Shown piece by piece: positions 1 to 8,508 of a DNA stretch of 64,000 bases (positions within the stretch are counted from its first letter, which is position 1; each line of letters opens with the position of its first letter). The notes under the pieces were generated by a model. It was not told where the DNA came from, ran no database searches, and saw nothing but the letters and a program-made list of their open reading frames with translations. A program made the position numbers and the translations under genes. The DNA comes from VXNE01 sp965261535 (GTDB taxonomy: Bacteria > Pseudomonadota > Gammaproteobacteria > Pseudomonadales > Azotimanducaceae). The stretch spans positions 1,674,001 through 1,738,000 of the forward strand of contig OZ253469.1 in assembly GCA_965261535.1 (NCBI GenBank). Reading direction: 5' to 3'.

Positions 1-477
1 CACGCGGACGGCGGCACGAACCAGGATGGCCACATGCCGCCGTGCGGCGATGTCTTCAATTCCGTCTGGGCGCTCACGGACTACACCCTGGATAACGGCG
101 CCATCGCCATGGTGCCGGGCAGCCACAAGTATTGCCGCCTTCCCCGGGGGGATGAAGGCGAAGACGTGGCGGTTCCGGTGGAAGCCTCGGAGGGTTCGCT
201 CATCCTTTGGCATGGCAACACGTGGCACGGCGCCTATCCCAAGCGAACCGACGGGCTGCGGCTCAATCTCACGACCTACGTATGCAACAAGCGCCTGAAG
301 CCACAGGAGGACTTTCTCGCCAACGTGACCCAGGAAATGCTTGACCGCAATCCTGTCGAATTCGCGCACCTGGTAGGTGCCGATGACTGGATGGGCTGGA
401 CGGACTCGCAGGGACCCCGCTACAAGTACACGCGGCTCAATGAACCATTGGGAGCAATGAACAAGAACGTCTATTGA
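1..477 (+). CDS. Phytanoyl-CoA dioxygenase family protein (5' end missing)
   Basis: The frame is open from base 1 and ends at a TGA at 475-477, so the N-terminus lies outside the window. The first codons read H-A-D, the H-x-D iron-binding pair of non-haem Fe(II)/2-oxoglutarate oxygenases. Downstream are the family-typical segment ending VPGSHKYCR (about residues 36-44) and the distal histidine region GNTWHGAYPKR followed by GLRLNL, expected to supply the third iron ligand and the 2-oxoglutarate-binding arginine. The catalytic half is therefore intact. The substrate cannot be read from the sequence. A close relative lies at 1408-2418 on the other strand and shares TWHG(A/S)Y and the C-terminal QE(D/N)F...QEMLDR block, so the two are probably duplicated paralogues. 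Confidence 0.85.
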   Translation, partial: HADGGTNQDGHMPPCGDVFNSVWALTDYTLDNGAIAMVPGSHKYCRLPRGDEGEDVAVPVEASEGSLILWHGNTWHGAYPKRTDGLRLNLTTYVCNKRLKPQEDFLANVTQEMLDRNPVEFAHLVGADDWMGWTDSQGPRYKYTRLNEPLGAMNKNVY

Positions 478-521
478 GGCGGGCGGGCGGAATCACCGTC
501 ACGCCCGCAACGCTCCTCCGG

Positions 522-917
522 TCACCCCTGCGCCGACTGGGCGGGTTCCGAGTCGGTCTGCGGCGCCACGGCGGCCAGGTGCGGCGCGACCGCGTTGTAA
601 AGCCCCAGGGCCGCAATCAACCCCAAGACCAGGAAGACGTACCGGCCCTGCGTTTCAAATTTCCCGCTCAACGCGTCGAACTTGGCGTCGAACTTCGCAT
701 CCAACGCGTCGACCTTGGCATCGACCTTGGCGATCTCTCCCCTCAACTCGTCCACGGCGCGGTCGAGATCCTGCTTGGTCGCGACGCCAGCGGCGAGTTC
801 GTCGTTGAGGGCGCGCGACATGGCTTCCGCCTGCCGGGTTTCCACCCCCGCAACCTTCAACCGGTCGGCGTAGCGCAAGGTGTCGATCACGGAGCGTTCC
901 ATCGTTGTTGTTTCCAC
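522..917 (-). CDS. Small coiled-coil membrane protein, DUF1640-like
   Basis: A 131-residue protein. Residues 1-55 are helical and carry the ETRQAEAMSRAL segment typical of bacterial DUF1640/CCDC90-like proteins. Residues 55-90 are a heptad coiled coil with repeated KVDALDAKFDAKFDAL units. Residues about 92-112 (YVFLVLGLIAALGLYNAV) form one membrane segment, followed by a short polar tail. A C-terminally anchored oligomeric coiled coil is expected. Bacterial members have no established role; they often sit near toxin or mobile genes, as here. The ATG start at 917 gives the full family N-terminus. A 77-residue protein at 37528-37761 has a similar RFDAVDARFD heptad pattern. Confidence 0.6.
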   Translation of the reverse strand: METTTMERSVIDTLRYADRLKVAGVETRQAEAMSRALNDELAAGVATKQDLDRAVDELRGEIAKVDAKVDALDAKFDAKFDALSGKFETQGRYVFLVLGLIAALGLYNAVAPHLAAVAPQTDSEPAQSAQG

Positions 918-1070
918 CGGCGCGAAGATAACACTATGGCGAGCGCTTCATCCGATGTATGTAGGATATCCGCCATTCCGCGCGACGAAAGCGGCTGTCG
1001 GCGCCGGTTACGGCGCGGAGAAGTGACTCGGCGAAAATCCTGAATGGCACACTTCACGCACGACATGCAC

Positions 1071-1241
1071 CTACCAGGAGACCGAGGATGGAGGCGCGAC
1101 ATTCCTCGACTCACAAGACTTCGAGCGGGGTGAGTCAATCGTGATGGTCCTGACAATCGTCTCCATTACACGAGGACAAACCGCGTTACCGAGCAACTTG
1201 ATTCGGTCCCGTCTTGCACCATGCTCGAGTTCATGGACGAA
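1071..1241 (-). pseudogene. C-terminal remnant of a DNA cytosine-5 methyltransferase
   Basis: The reverse-strand frame reads ...ARRDRIKLLGNAVCPRVMETIVRTI, which matches conserved motif X of C5-cytosine methyltransferases (R-x-x-x-x-GNAV-x-P...). Only this terminal module is recognisable; motifs I, IV (PC) and VIII are absent, and the upstream frame to 1355 is unconvincing. It is best read as a decayed end of a restriction-modification or phage methylase gene. The rest of 918-1407 holds no gene that can be supported. Confidence 0.4.
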
Positions 1242-1407
1242 CCGCTTCTGAATCCCATCGCAAGCGTCGGGATAGACTATCTGTACTCGACGAGTCCGAA
1301 TCGGTCGAAAGTACCTCACGTAGCGAAGCACGTGGAGCGCAGTCCGTGGAGCCAAGCGTCAATCTCTGACCAAGGACTGTCCCCTGACGACCACTCTCGG
1401 TTAGCAC

Positions 1408-2418
1408 TCAGCTGTATAGGTCCTTGCCCTGGATTCCTCCCCCTAGTTCTTCCGCATAGGCCGACACGAACTGCTCGGCGTAGGAGGCCTTCGCCGCTTC
1501 GTCGATCGGATTCTCGTAGCCGGGCACGACGCCCTGCTGCATCAGGATCGCGAATCGCGGCGGGCGCCGGTCGAGCATCTCCTGCGGGACCCGACCGATG
1601 AAGTTCTCCTGCGTGCGGATGAAGGGCCGCACCATGTAGACCGGTACGCTGACGCGTAGTCCCGACGCCGTGCGGTTGTACGAGCCGTGCCAGGTCTTGC
1701 CGGTCCAGATGACCAGCGAACCCGCCTTGGCTTCGACCGGCTCGACATTCTGGTTGCCGCCTTCGCCGATGATGGCTTCGCGGCCCGCCGGGTTGCGGCA
1801 CCACTTGTGACTGCCCGGCACGAACGCCGTTCCGCCGTTCTCCCGATTGAAGTCGGTCAGCACGTACATCAGTTCGCAGACCATGGATTGCGGCGGCAGC
1901 GGCGATGCCAGCGGAGTGTCCGTATGCAGCCTGAAAGTGCTCCTGTTCGGCCCTTTCATCCAACACCCCATGCCCGAAAGCACCACGCTGTAGCCGCACA
2001 GATACGTGGCCATAGCGAGCAACACCGGGTTCATCAGCGCCTCCTCGAAGACCTCGTCCTCGAAGAAGATCGAGTGCATGATGTCGCCAACGGGCGAATC
2101 GAGCCCTTCTCTCTGACCTAACGGCATGCGACCTCTTGGGCGTCCGTCTTTGACCGAGGATCCTCTTGGCGTTATCGGCAGGTTGGCGTGAGTGGAGCCG
2201 GTTTCCATATCCGCTCGCTCGCCGTTGCGCCGCTCGGCGATGTCGAGACACGCTTCGAGCATGCGTTTCGCCAAGCCGTTCGGAGATGCGATCTCCGGTG
2301 GGATCACGGTGTAACCGTGTGCGTCGAGATCCGCGACGTAGGACTGCAAGCCGAGGTCGCCAATCTCATTCCATACGCGATCGAGCCCGGACTCGGAAGT
2401 GATAGCTGCTACTGCCAT
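1408..2418 (-). CDS. Phytanoyl-CoA dioxygenase family protein
   Basis: A 336-residue Fe(II)/2-oxoglutarate-dependent oxygenase of the PhyH family. The H-x-D iron ligands lie in FRLHTDTPLAS, the strand VLTDFNRENGGTAFVPGSHK follows, and the distal His and 2-oxoglutarate Arg are in TWHGSYNRTASGLRVSV. Length is normal for the family. The ATG at 2418 is preceded by a strong GGGAGGAAGAG ribosome binding site, which fixes the start. The partial gene at 1-477 is a paralogue by its C-terminal block (QEMLDR...). The substrate is unknown; PhyH relatives hydroxylate fatty acyl, small-molecule and natural-product substrates. No obvious co-transcribed partner. Confidence 0.88.
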   Translation of the reverse strand: MAVAAITSESGLDRVWNEIGDLGLQSYVADLDAHGYTVIPPEIASPNGLAKRMLEACLDIAERRNGERADMETGSTHANLPITPRGSSVKDGRPRGRMPLGQREGLDSPVGDIMHSIFFEDEVFEEALMNPVLLAMATYLCGYSVVLSGMGCWMKGPNRSTFRLHTDTPLASPLPPQSMVCELMYVLTDFNRENGGTAFVPGSHKWCRNPAGREAIIGEGGNQNVEPVEAKAGSLVIWTGKTWHGSYNRTASGLRVSVPVYMVRPFIRTQENFIGRVPQEMLDRRPPRFAILMQQGVVPGYENPIDEAAKASYAEQFVSAYAEELGGGIQGKDLYS

Positions 2419-2528
2419 GATTCTCTTCCTCCCTTTGCTATAGCGCAGATTCTACGCCTGTTGACCGGACTGTAGGCAATGGTTCTCAGCAGAGTCGTGG
2501 CAACTGGACCCGGTGGACCGGGAGCTGA

Positions 2529-2966
2529 TCACGCAGCCTCGCCAACGGTGACGCTGACCCGCTTGCCCAACATGCGCAAGGCGCGGTCCATGGTGGCGGC
2601 CTTCGTGGCATGGTAGGGATTCAGCATGCGCCGGACCTCGCTCTCGGCAACGTCGAGGTCGCGAGCAAGACGGCGTTGCGACACGCCGGCCTCGCGAAAC
2701 GCTTCGTAGAGGGCCGCTTTCAGCGCAATCGGCACCGGCGGGACGACGAGGGCCTGATGCCTGGTCGCGCGCGACCGTTTCGGCAAGTCCTTGGCCTCAC
2801 GCATCGTTGCCGCGATCAATTCCCGCAGGAGATCCCCGGCCTCAGCCAGCGCCTCGTTCCGGGTCGCGCCGTCAGTCGCGCCCCACCCGAAATCGGGGAA
2901 CGCAACGACAAAACGCCCGTCCTCGTCACGTTCGACCTCGGCGGGATAGTTGTATGTGTCAGACAT
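2529..2966 (-). CDS. hicB: HicB-family antitoxin
   Basis: The start at 2966 (MSDTYNYPAEVERDEDG) is preferred over a GTG six codons earlier because GGAGA lies eight bases upstream. Residues 1-55 form the degraded RNase-H-like HicB fold (RFVVAFPDFGWGATDGATRNEALAEAGDLL). Residues about 90-125 are a helix-turn-helix (AFREAGVSQRRLARDLDVAESEVRRML), so the protein should both neutralise HicA and bind the operon operator. The partner hicA lies 42 bases upstream on the same strand but carries a stop codon near its start. HicB alone may survive as a regulator or an evolutionary remnant. Confidence 0.85.
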   Translation of the reverse strand: MSDTYNYPAEVERDEDGRFVVAFPDFGWGATDGATRNEALAEAGDLLRELIAATMREAKDLPKRSRATRHQALVVPPVPIALKAALYEAFREAGVSQRRLARDLDVAESEVRRMLNPYHATKAATMDRALRMLGKRVSVTVGEAA

Positions 2967-3008
2967 CGGTTCGGTTCTCCACACTCAGGCATCCACCGTA
3001 CTCGCCGA

Positions 3009-3221
3009 CTAGAAATCGTTCCTGCCGATCCCGAGGTCGGCAAGCATCTTCGCGAGCAGCCCCTTGCCGATCTCCTTCTTACGGTCCTTGACGGTCGTCT
3101 TGCGTTCGCCCGCGTAGAGGGTTTCGTGCGAACCTGGTCCCTCCGCCGCCACGAAGCGAACCTCCAGGTTCCGTCTCCTCGCCCATCTGCGGACTCGCGT
3201 GGTGAACTACCGACAGTTCAT
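3009..3221 (-). pseudogene. hicA: HicA toxin gene with an in-frame amber codon
   Basis: From the ATG at 3219-3221 the frame reads MNCR, then TAG (3207-3209), then FTTRVRRWARRRNLEVRF and on to GPGSHETLYAGERKTTVKD and KEIGKGLLAKMLADLGI. The GSH box with its catalytic histidine, the TTVKD strand and the KGLLAKML helix are typical of HicA mRNA interferases. HicA relatives usually have Glu or Lys where the TAG sits, so a single GAG-to-TAG or AAG-to-TAG change would explain it. No good downstream ATG or GTG start exists before the GSH motif. The gene is upstream of hicB in the usual hicA-hicB order. Inactivation is the simplest reading; suppression or an internal non-standard start cannot be excluded. 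Confidence 0.7.
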
Positions 3222-3335
3222 GCCGCCATCGTGTCAGCCGGCACCGGCGACGGTCAAGGATAGTTGCGCGCATTTTTGAACGCAACAGATCATTCACCAC
3301 ACAACCGACTGAACGGTTCTGCCTCGGCCGTGGAA

Positions 3336-3704
3336 TCAGAACTTCGAGTTGCCGGCCTTCGTGATGCAAGCGCAGCGTTCGCGAAGGTCGAGTCGGTTCG
3401 CGGGGACGGGATGGTCGAGCCCGCCTCGGCTTGTGTCGGATTGAAAGTGAAGGAAATCGTGCACGCCATGCTGAGAGGGAATCCGACCGGTCAGAATCGA
3501 GGCACGCGCAGGCGAGCAGACCGGCGAGGTGCAGAAGAAACTGTCGGAGCGGATGCCTTCGCGTGCCAGGCGGTCCAGGTTGGGAGAGCGAATCTCTTCG
3601 TTGTCGGCACAACCCATGGCCCAGGCGCCCTGGTCGTCCGTGAGGATGAAGAGCAGATTCGAGCGATGGGTATCGCGACTGGCCATCGGTGTAGCCTTCC
3701 CCAT
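3336..3704 (-). pseudogene. Truncated type I sulfatase (N-terminal fragment)
   Basis: The fragment begins MGKATPMASRDTHRSN and continues LLFILTDDQGAWAMGC, the N-terminal metal-binding strand of type I sulfatases (paired acidic residues in TDDQ). It also has CSPARASILTGR, the C-x-P-x-R motif whose cysteine is converted to formylglycine. After SQHGVHDF the frame loses family resemblance and stops at 3336, giving about 120 residues instead of roughly 450-550. The gene is therefore a 5' fragment. An IS630 copy sits 130 bases upstream of the start. A formylglycine-generating-enzyme-like protein occurs at 43703 but looks like a DGR target rather than a maturase for this gene. Confidence 0.75.
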
Positions 3705-3835
3705 GATTCTCGCTGTCCGCTTCGGGTCCCGCCGCGAAACTCCCTGTAGCGCGCCGTGGGCGGGGCCGTCGCGGAACGGCTGCTTCACTTGAGGATGACC
3801 TGTCCCCGCGTTCAAGGCTATGCGATTCTCACCTA

Positions 3836-4978
3836 GTGTTCCGTCAAACTTTAATATTAGGGTATAGCGACTTGAGCTTGCAGCGCGCGTCGTCGACTTT
3901 CATCTGCCAGTCGACACCGCGTTGGTTGTTGTTGATGTCGCTCGACCACGCCGCGATTTCGTTGCGCAGGGTATCGATGTCGCCGATGCGACGGTCCTTG
4001 AGGCATTGCCGCGTCATGCAGCTCAACTCGCACTCGGCGACGTTCAGCCAGCTGCCGTGTTTCGGCGTGTGACAGAACTCGATGCGGCGCACCGGGCCGC
4101 GCGCCCGCGCCGGTTCGAAGACCTCGTAGAAGGCGCCTTTGGTGTGCGTGTTGAGGTTATCGGACACCAGCGTGATCCGTTCGCAGTCGGCGTAGCGCCC
4201 TTCCAGCAAGGCGGCCGTCTCGCGCGCCCAGTCCGCCTTCGTGCGCCGCGGGCGGTCCGCGGCAGCCGCGATCGGACAGCGCGTCTCGCGCGTCAGTTGC
4301 ACCGGCTGCTCGTCCATGCACAGCACCGGCCAAGCGGCGTCGTAAGGCCTCGCGTAGGCGTCCAGCACCTGCTCCATGTTCGCCGCGAACTCGGCGTCGG
4401 CCTCCGGCGGAATCACCCAGTACGCGACCTTGCGTTCGGTGACGCCGTTTTCTTTAACGTCCGCCGAACCGTCTCGTGACTCACCGACTCGACGATCTCC
4501 AACTCCACCGCGCGACGCGCCAACAGCCGCAGCGACCAGTGCGCGTGGCCCGGCGGCGGCGCGCCCAGGCGCAGCGCGATCACTTGCGCCTCCTGCTTCC
4601 CATCGAGCAGCCTCGGCACCGGCGGTGCCGCCGCTCGCTTGCGCGCCAGCGCGGTCGCGAATCCTTCCAGCACGAAGCGTTGCCGTATGTTCTCCACCGT
4701 CTTCGTGCGGCAGCCATAGGCCTCCGCGATGCGCCGGTCCGGCCACTTCGGTCCGTCCGCGTCCGCCTGCAACAGAATCTGTGCGCGCCGCACCTTCTCG
4801 TGACCGCCGCGCAACTTCCGCACCGTCTCGCGGCACGTCTCTCGCTCCTCCTCCGTCAGACGAACGATGTATTTCTTCATGGGAACTCTCCGCACGCTCC
4901 CCCAACGGCGTCCTCCCGTCGCATTCTACCCTCCCGAACATCGCCTTCTTACTCTAATTTTCAGTGATGACGGAACAC
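3836..4978 (-). mobile_element. IS630-family insertion sequence, complete
   Basis: The ends are inverted repeats: GTGTTCCGTCA at 3836-3846 and TGACGGAACAC at 4968-4978. They are flanked by TA at 3834-3835 and 4979-4980, the TA duplication expected for IS630/Tc1-mariner elements. The 1143-bp element contains only the frameshifted transposase. It inserted just upstream of the truncated sulfatase fragment. Confidence 0.9.
3844..4880 (-). CDS. IS630-family transposase, two overlapping frames
   Basis: The 5' frame starts at 4880 (MKKYIVRLTEEER, ribosome site GGAGAG) and encodes the helix-turn-helix DNA-binding domain (IAEAYGCRTKTVENIRQRF) up to HETVRRTLKK. The catalytic DDE domain continues in the -1 frame as NGVTERKVAYWVIPPEA. 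Its acidic residues lie in VLCMDEQP, LVSDNLNTH and SWLNVAECE. The switch occurs at an A-rich AAAGAAAAC near 4450-4460. A -1 slip there gives the family-typical RTLKKNGVTERK, so programmed frameshifting, as in other IS630 elements, is likely rather than decay. Both halves and both ends are otherwise intact. Confidence 0.85.
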
Positions 4979-5048
4979 TAGTTCGACCGATGCAAACTCC
5001 TTTTGCTAGCATCGTCCGGCCAATGGCCTACAGAGGAAGGAGTACAGC

Positions 5049-5675
5049 ATGAGGACCACAGCAGCGGCAGCCGCGATTCTGGCCGTTGGATTGACTGGGT
5101 GCGCGACCACCTACACGGCGCCGGACTTCGAGGAATACCGGAACGCCCACGAGACGGTAGCGATATTGCCGTTCGACGTCGTCATCAACACGTCAAACCG
5201 GAAGGACGCGCCGCCCCAGGAGGAGCTGGACGCCATCCAGACCGACCAGGCGCAAACCTTTCAGCGCGCTCTGTACACCCAATTTCTGACCAAGCAGGAA
5301 AGAGGCGGGTACACGATCCTCTTTCAGGACATCGACGAGACCAACGTGAAGCTGTCCCGCATGGATTCCAACGCCCCCATGACCAAGGCCGAGATTTGCG
5401 CCCTGCTTGATGTGGACGCCCTGGTATCGGGGCGGATGTCGCTCTCCAGACCGATGGGCACCGGCTGGGCGGTCGCGACAACACTGCTCTTTGGTTTCGG
5501 CGCGACAAACTCCGGCCTAGTAAACATGACGGTCCATGAGGGTGAGGGTGGCAAGCTGATGTGGAGCTATGAGCACGAGCTATCCGGCGGCGTGATGAGC
5601 TCGCCGGATAGTGTCGCGAAAGCCCTGATGGGGGGGATCGCGAACCAGTTCCCATACCGCAAAAAACGCCGTTGA
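5049..5675 (+). CDS. Putative outer-membrane or periplasmic lipoprotein
   Basis: A 208-residue protein with a signal peptide ending in a lipobox (AVGLTGC), so Cys18 should be lipidated after signal peptidase II cleavage. The mature part contains a segment (ETVAILPFDVVI) like that of bacterial lipoproteins with a GNA1162/CsgG-like fold, then a glycine-rich hydrophobic stretch (GWAVATTLLFGFGATNSG) and an MWSYEHELSGG region. It ends in a basic tail. The ATG follows a strong AGGAAGGAG site. No enzyme motif is seen. It stands alone between the IS630 copy and the oxidoreductase gene. A specific function is not assigned. Confidence 0.65.
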   Translation: MRTTAAAAAILAVGLTGCATTYTAPDFEEYRNAHETVAILPFDVVINTSNRKDAPPQEELDAIQTDQAQTFQRALYTQFLTKQERGGYTILFQDIDETNVKLSRMDSNAPMTKAEICALLDVDALVSGRMSLSRPMGTGWAVATTLLFGFGATNSGLVNMTVHEGEGGKLMWSYEHELSGGVMSSPDSVAKALMGGIANQFPYRKKRR

Positions 5676-5841
5676 CGACTGGCGTTTAGTCCGGCGCGCT
5701 TCCTTTACGTATTGGGCAGGTCCAACTCGGGAGCGCGCTTCGCGATGCTCGAACTGACAACGGTTTCTGATTCGCGGTCGACGATCTGTAGCGCGTAGAC
5801 TCATGTAGAGCACGAGCGAACCAGAAAAGAGGAAGCAAAGC

Positions 5842-6993
5842 ATGGCAGAACCAATGAAAGTCGGCCTGATCGGCACCGGGGGTATTTCCAATCGGCACAT
5901 GATCCCCTACCTCGACCGTCCCGACCGGGTGCGCCTCACGGCGGTATGCGACGTCGTTGAGTCTCTTGCGCAGGAATACGCGAAGAAGGCGGGCGTCGAA
6001 GCGATTTACCTCGACTTCAACGAGATGCTGCGAGACGCCGACATCGATGCGGTCGACATCTGCACCGGCCATTCGTCGCATGCACCGCTGGCCATCGCCG
6101 CTGCCAAAGCCGGCAAACACGTGATCGTCGAGAAAGCGATGGCGCACACCCTGCAGGGATGCAAGGACATGATCGAAGCCGCCGACAAGGCGGGAGTGAC
6201 CCTGATGGTGGCCCAGCACCTGCGGTATTCGCCCGAAGCCCGCGCAGTGAAACGTTTTATCGACGAGGGCAACCTCGGGGAGATACGGGCCGCTCGGACG
6301 CACACGTTAGGCGGGGGCGGCGGCGACAGGAGGCCGAACGATTGGATGAAGGATGGCAAAGCCGGCGGCGGCGTCATGCTGGTCCAGAGCGTACACCACC
6401 TGGACCTGCTGCGGTTCTACGTGGGCAACGTCAAACGGGTGATGGGAATCTCCAGGTCCATACAGCCGAATTTCCTCAACGACGCTGACGATCTGGTCGC
6501 CGCGACGCTCGAGTTCGAAAACGGGGCGGTGGGCGACCTGTTGGCGAGCTGGTCGACGCCCGTGTCCCCCGAGGGGATGTCGTACATGATCTTCGGCAGC
6601 GAGGGGACCGTGCACTCGACGCCTCCGACCATCGAACAGTCACTCGACGCCCCGGTTCGGCAGTTCGGCACCATCATGTATAGCGTCAGAGACGAGGAGC
6701 AGGAGAAGGAACAGGCGAGCGCAATGGCGTCAGGTCCCCTGCGGCGTCCCCTTACCAGGGAGCGACTCGAAACAATGATGCGTCGACCGACCTTTCAACC
6801 GTTGCCGACAAACGACACCGGCCTGCCCAGCGACGACTATTTCACCAACGAAATCCTGCACTTCGAGGAGTGCTGCAGGACGGGCAAGGAGCCCATCAGC
6901 AGCGGCCGGGACAACCTTGAGACGATGAAGATCATCTTTGGCATTTTCGAGTCGTCCCGGACGGGCAAGGTGGTGGACCTCAAAGACCTCTAA
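5842..6993 (+). CDS. Gfo/Idh/MocA-family NAD(P)-dependent oxidoreductase
   Basis: A 383-residue protein. The N-terminal Rossmann fold begins GLIGTGGISNRHM (G-x-G-x-x-G at about residues 10-15), followed by the conserved HVIVEKAMA segment that replaces the usual EKP motif. The C-terminal GFO_IDH_MocA domain contains GGGVMLVQSVHHLDLLRFYVG, whose histidine is the usual catalytic position. Such enzymes oxidise or reduce sugars and inositols. The ATG is preceded by AGAGGAAG. The gene lies upstream of an MFS transporter on the same strand but 160 bp away, so a shared carbohydrate role is possible but not shown. Confidence 0.85.
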   Translation: MAEPMKVGLIGTGGISNRHMIPYLDRPDRVRLTAVCDVVESLAQEYAKKAGVEAIYLDFNEMLRDADIDAVDICTGHSSHAPLAIAAAKAGKHVIVEKAMAHTLQGCKDMIEAADKAGVTLMVAQHLRYSPEARAVKRFIDEGNLGEIRAARTHTLGGGGGDRRPNDWMKDGKAGGGVMLVQSVHHLDLLRFYVGNVKRVMGISRSIQPNFLNDADDLVAATLEFENGAVGDLLASWSTPVSPEGMSYMIFGSEGTVHSTPPTIEQSLDAPVRQFGTIMYSVRDEEQEKEQASAMASGPLRRPLTRERLETMMRRPTFQPLPTNDTGLPSDDYFTNEILHFEECCRTGKEPISSGRDNLETMKIIFGIFESSRTGKVVDLKDL

Positions 6994-7155
6994 CCCGAAC
7001 TCCGAACGGACACCCTGACGTCCCCAAAAAAAGTGCGCTTGTGACCGGAGACTCGGGGCCGGGGCAACTTCTTTTGCCTGGTCATCAAGGCCCCTGATGC
7101 AAACCGCACGCCAAGGCGGGGGCAGACCACGGCGCCCGTCAGGGCGACGGATCTT

Positions 7156-8439
7156 GTGGCGCTAGAACCACCCATGGCAACACGCGAGGCGGCACCCCAG
7201 CAAAAGGACTATCCCAAGCTGGTCACGCTCGCGGTATTGCACATGGCGCAATCCTTTCCGGGGGCGTTCGCGGGCACGGCGCTGCCGTTCATGTTCCGAA
7301 AGGAAGGTCTTCCCCTGGAGATGTTCTGGCTGCTCGCCCTGCCCGGCATTCCGCGTTTTTTGAAGTGGTTGATGGCGCTGGTGGTGGACAACTACGGCAG
7401 CGCACGCCTTGGGCATCGCAAGACCTGGATCATCCCCTGCACGATCATCGGCACGCTCGCCTACGCGGCCCTCGCGTTCATTCCCCCTTCGTTGCACTCG
7501 GTGTACGCCATCGTGGCAATACTTCTCTTCGCAACATTCGTGATGGCCGCCTACGACATCACGGCGGATGCGTATGCCGCGGAATCCATGACCAATACGG
7601 AGCGGCCGGTCGGCACCATGATCATCAATGTCCTCGGCTCCTTCGCCACTGTCCTGGGCACGAGCACCATCGCGCTGGTCGACAGGGTTGGCTGGAGGCC
7701 CACCATGCTGGGTGCTTCCGTACTGCTCTTCGTCGCCGCCTTGCCCGCCATCATTCGCCGCGAGCCACCCCCGCCCCGGGCGAGCCAAATCCGCCGAGCC
7801 CGGGGTGAAAGTCCCAGCCTTTGGAAGGCGCTGCAACGGCGCGACTCGGGGTTCATCCTGCCGTTTGCGTTTACCTGGGGCTTCGGCGCCGCCTTTTTCG
7901 GTTCCATGGTCGGGCCCTTCTTTGCCGACAAGGGAATGACGCTGACCGAGTACGGCATCATGCAGCCCATTTCCTTTCTCGCCGGTTCCACCCTGGCGAG
8001 CATCGCGACGCCCTGGCTCGTGGACCGCATCGGGTTGGGCAAGACCGCACTGATTGGCGTGTGTGCCATACCCCTTGAAGGGGTGATGTTTGCCTTCCTT
8101 GCATTGACGCCGCTACCCGCTTTACCGACGCTGATTGCCATGGTCTCCGTGATGGGCTTCGCGACGCACTTTTATTCGTCAGCAGTCACCATCTCACGCT
8201 ATCGATGGGCATCCAGGGCGCAAGCCGGCACGGATTACAGCATGCAATCGAGCATGACGAGCTTCGGCGTGTGGGCCTCCGGATCGATCGCCGGCTGGGT
8301 CGCGTCACAGGTGGGTTGGGTGTATTTCTTTCCGCTCACGAGCCTGGTCGCCGTCACCGGGGGCGCGTTCTACGTCGCCATGTTCAATCGCATCGAAACC
8401 TTGGTCCAGGATCGAGAACGTTTGGAGTTGGAAGCCTGA
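7156..8439 (+). CDS. Major facilitator superfamily transporter
   Basis: About 420 residues with roughly 12 hydrophobic segments in two halves separated by a charged loop (REPPPPRASQIRRARGES, near residue 210). The DNYGSARLGHRKTWIIP loop after the second helix matches the conserved MFS cytoplasmic loop. The pattern, including AYDITADAYA, resembles AmpG-like and related MFS proteins, but the substrate cannot be deduced. GTG 7156 and ATG 7174 are both possible starts; neither has a strong ribosome site. The gene lies between a sugar-type oxidoreductase and an acyl-CoA dehydrogenase. Confidence 0.8.
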   Translation: MALEPPMATREAAPQQKDYPKLVTLAVLHMAQSFPGAFAGTALPFMFRKEGLPLEMFWLLALPGIPRFLKWLMALVVDNYGSARLGHRKTWIIPCTIIGTLAYAALAFIPPSLHSVYAIVAILLFATFVMAAYDITADAYAAESMTNTERPVGTMIINVLGSFATVLGTSTIALVDRVGWRPTMLGASVLLFVAALPAIIRREPPPPRASQIRRARGESPSLWKALQRRDSGFILPFAFTWGFGAAFFGSMVGPFFADKGMTLTEYGIMQPISFLAGSTLASIATPWLVDRIGLGKTALIGVCAIPLEGVMFAFLALTPLPALPTLIAMVSVMGFATHFYSSAVTISRYRWASRAQAGTDYSMQSSMTSFGVWASGSIAGWVASQVGWVYFFPLTSLVAVTGGAFYVAMFNRIETLVQDRERLELEA

Positions 8440-8508
8440 AGCTGCAAGGACCACGGTAGCGAACTAGACTACGACCAAGTGCCTTGGTGAAGAGGACACT
8501 TTCGAGAC

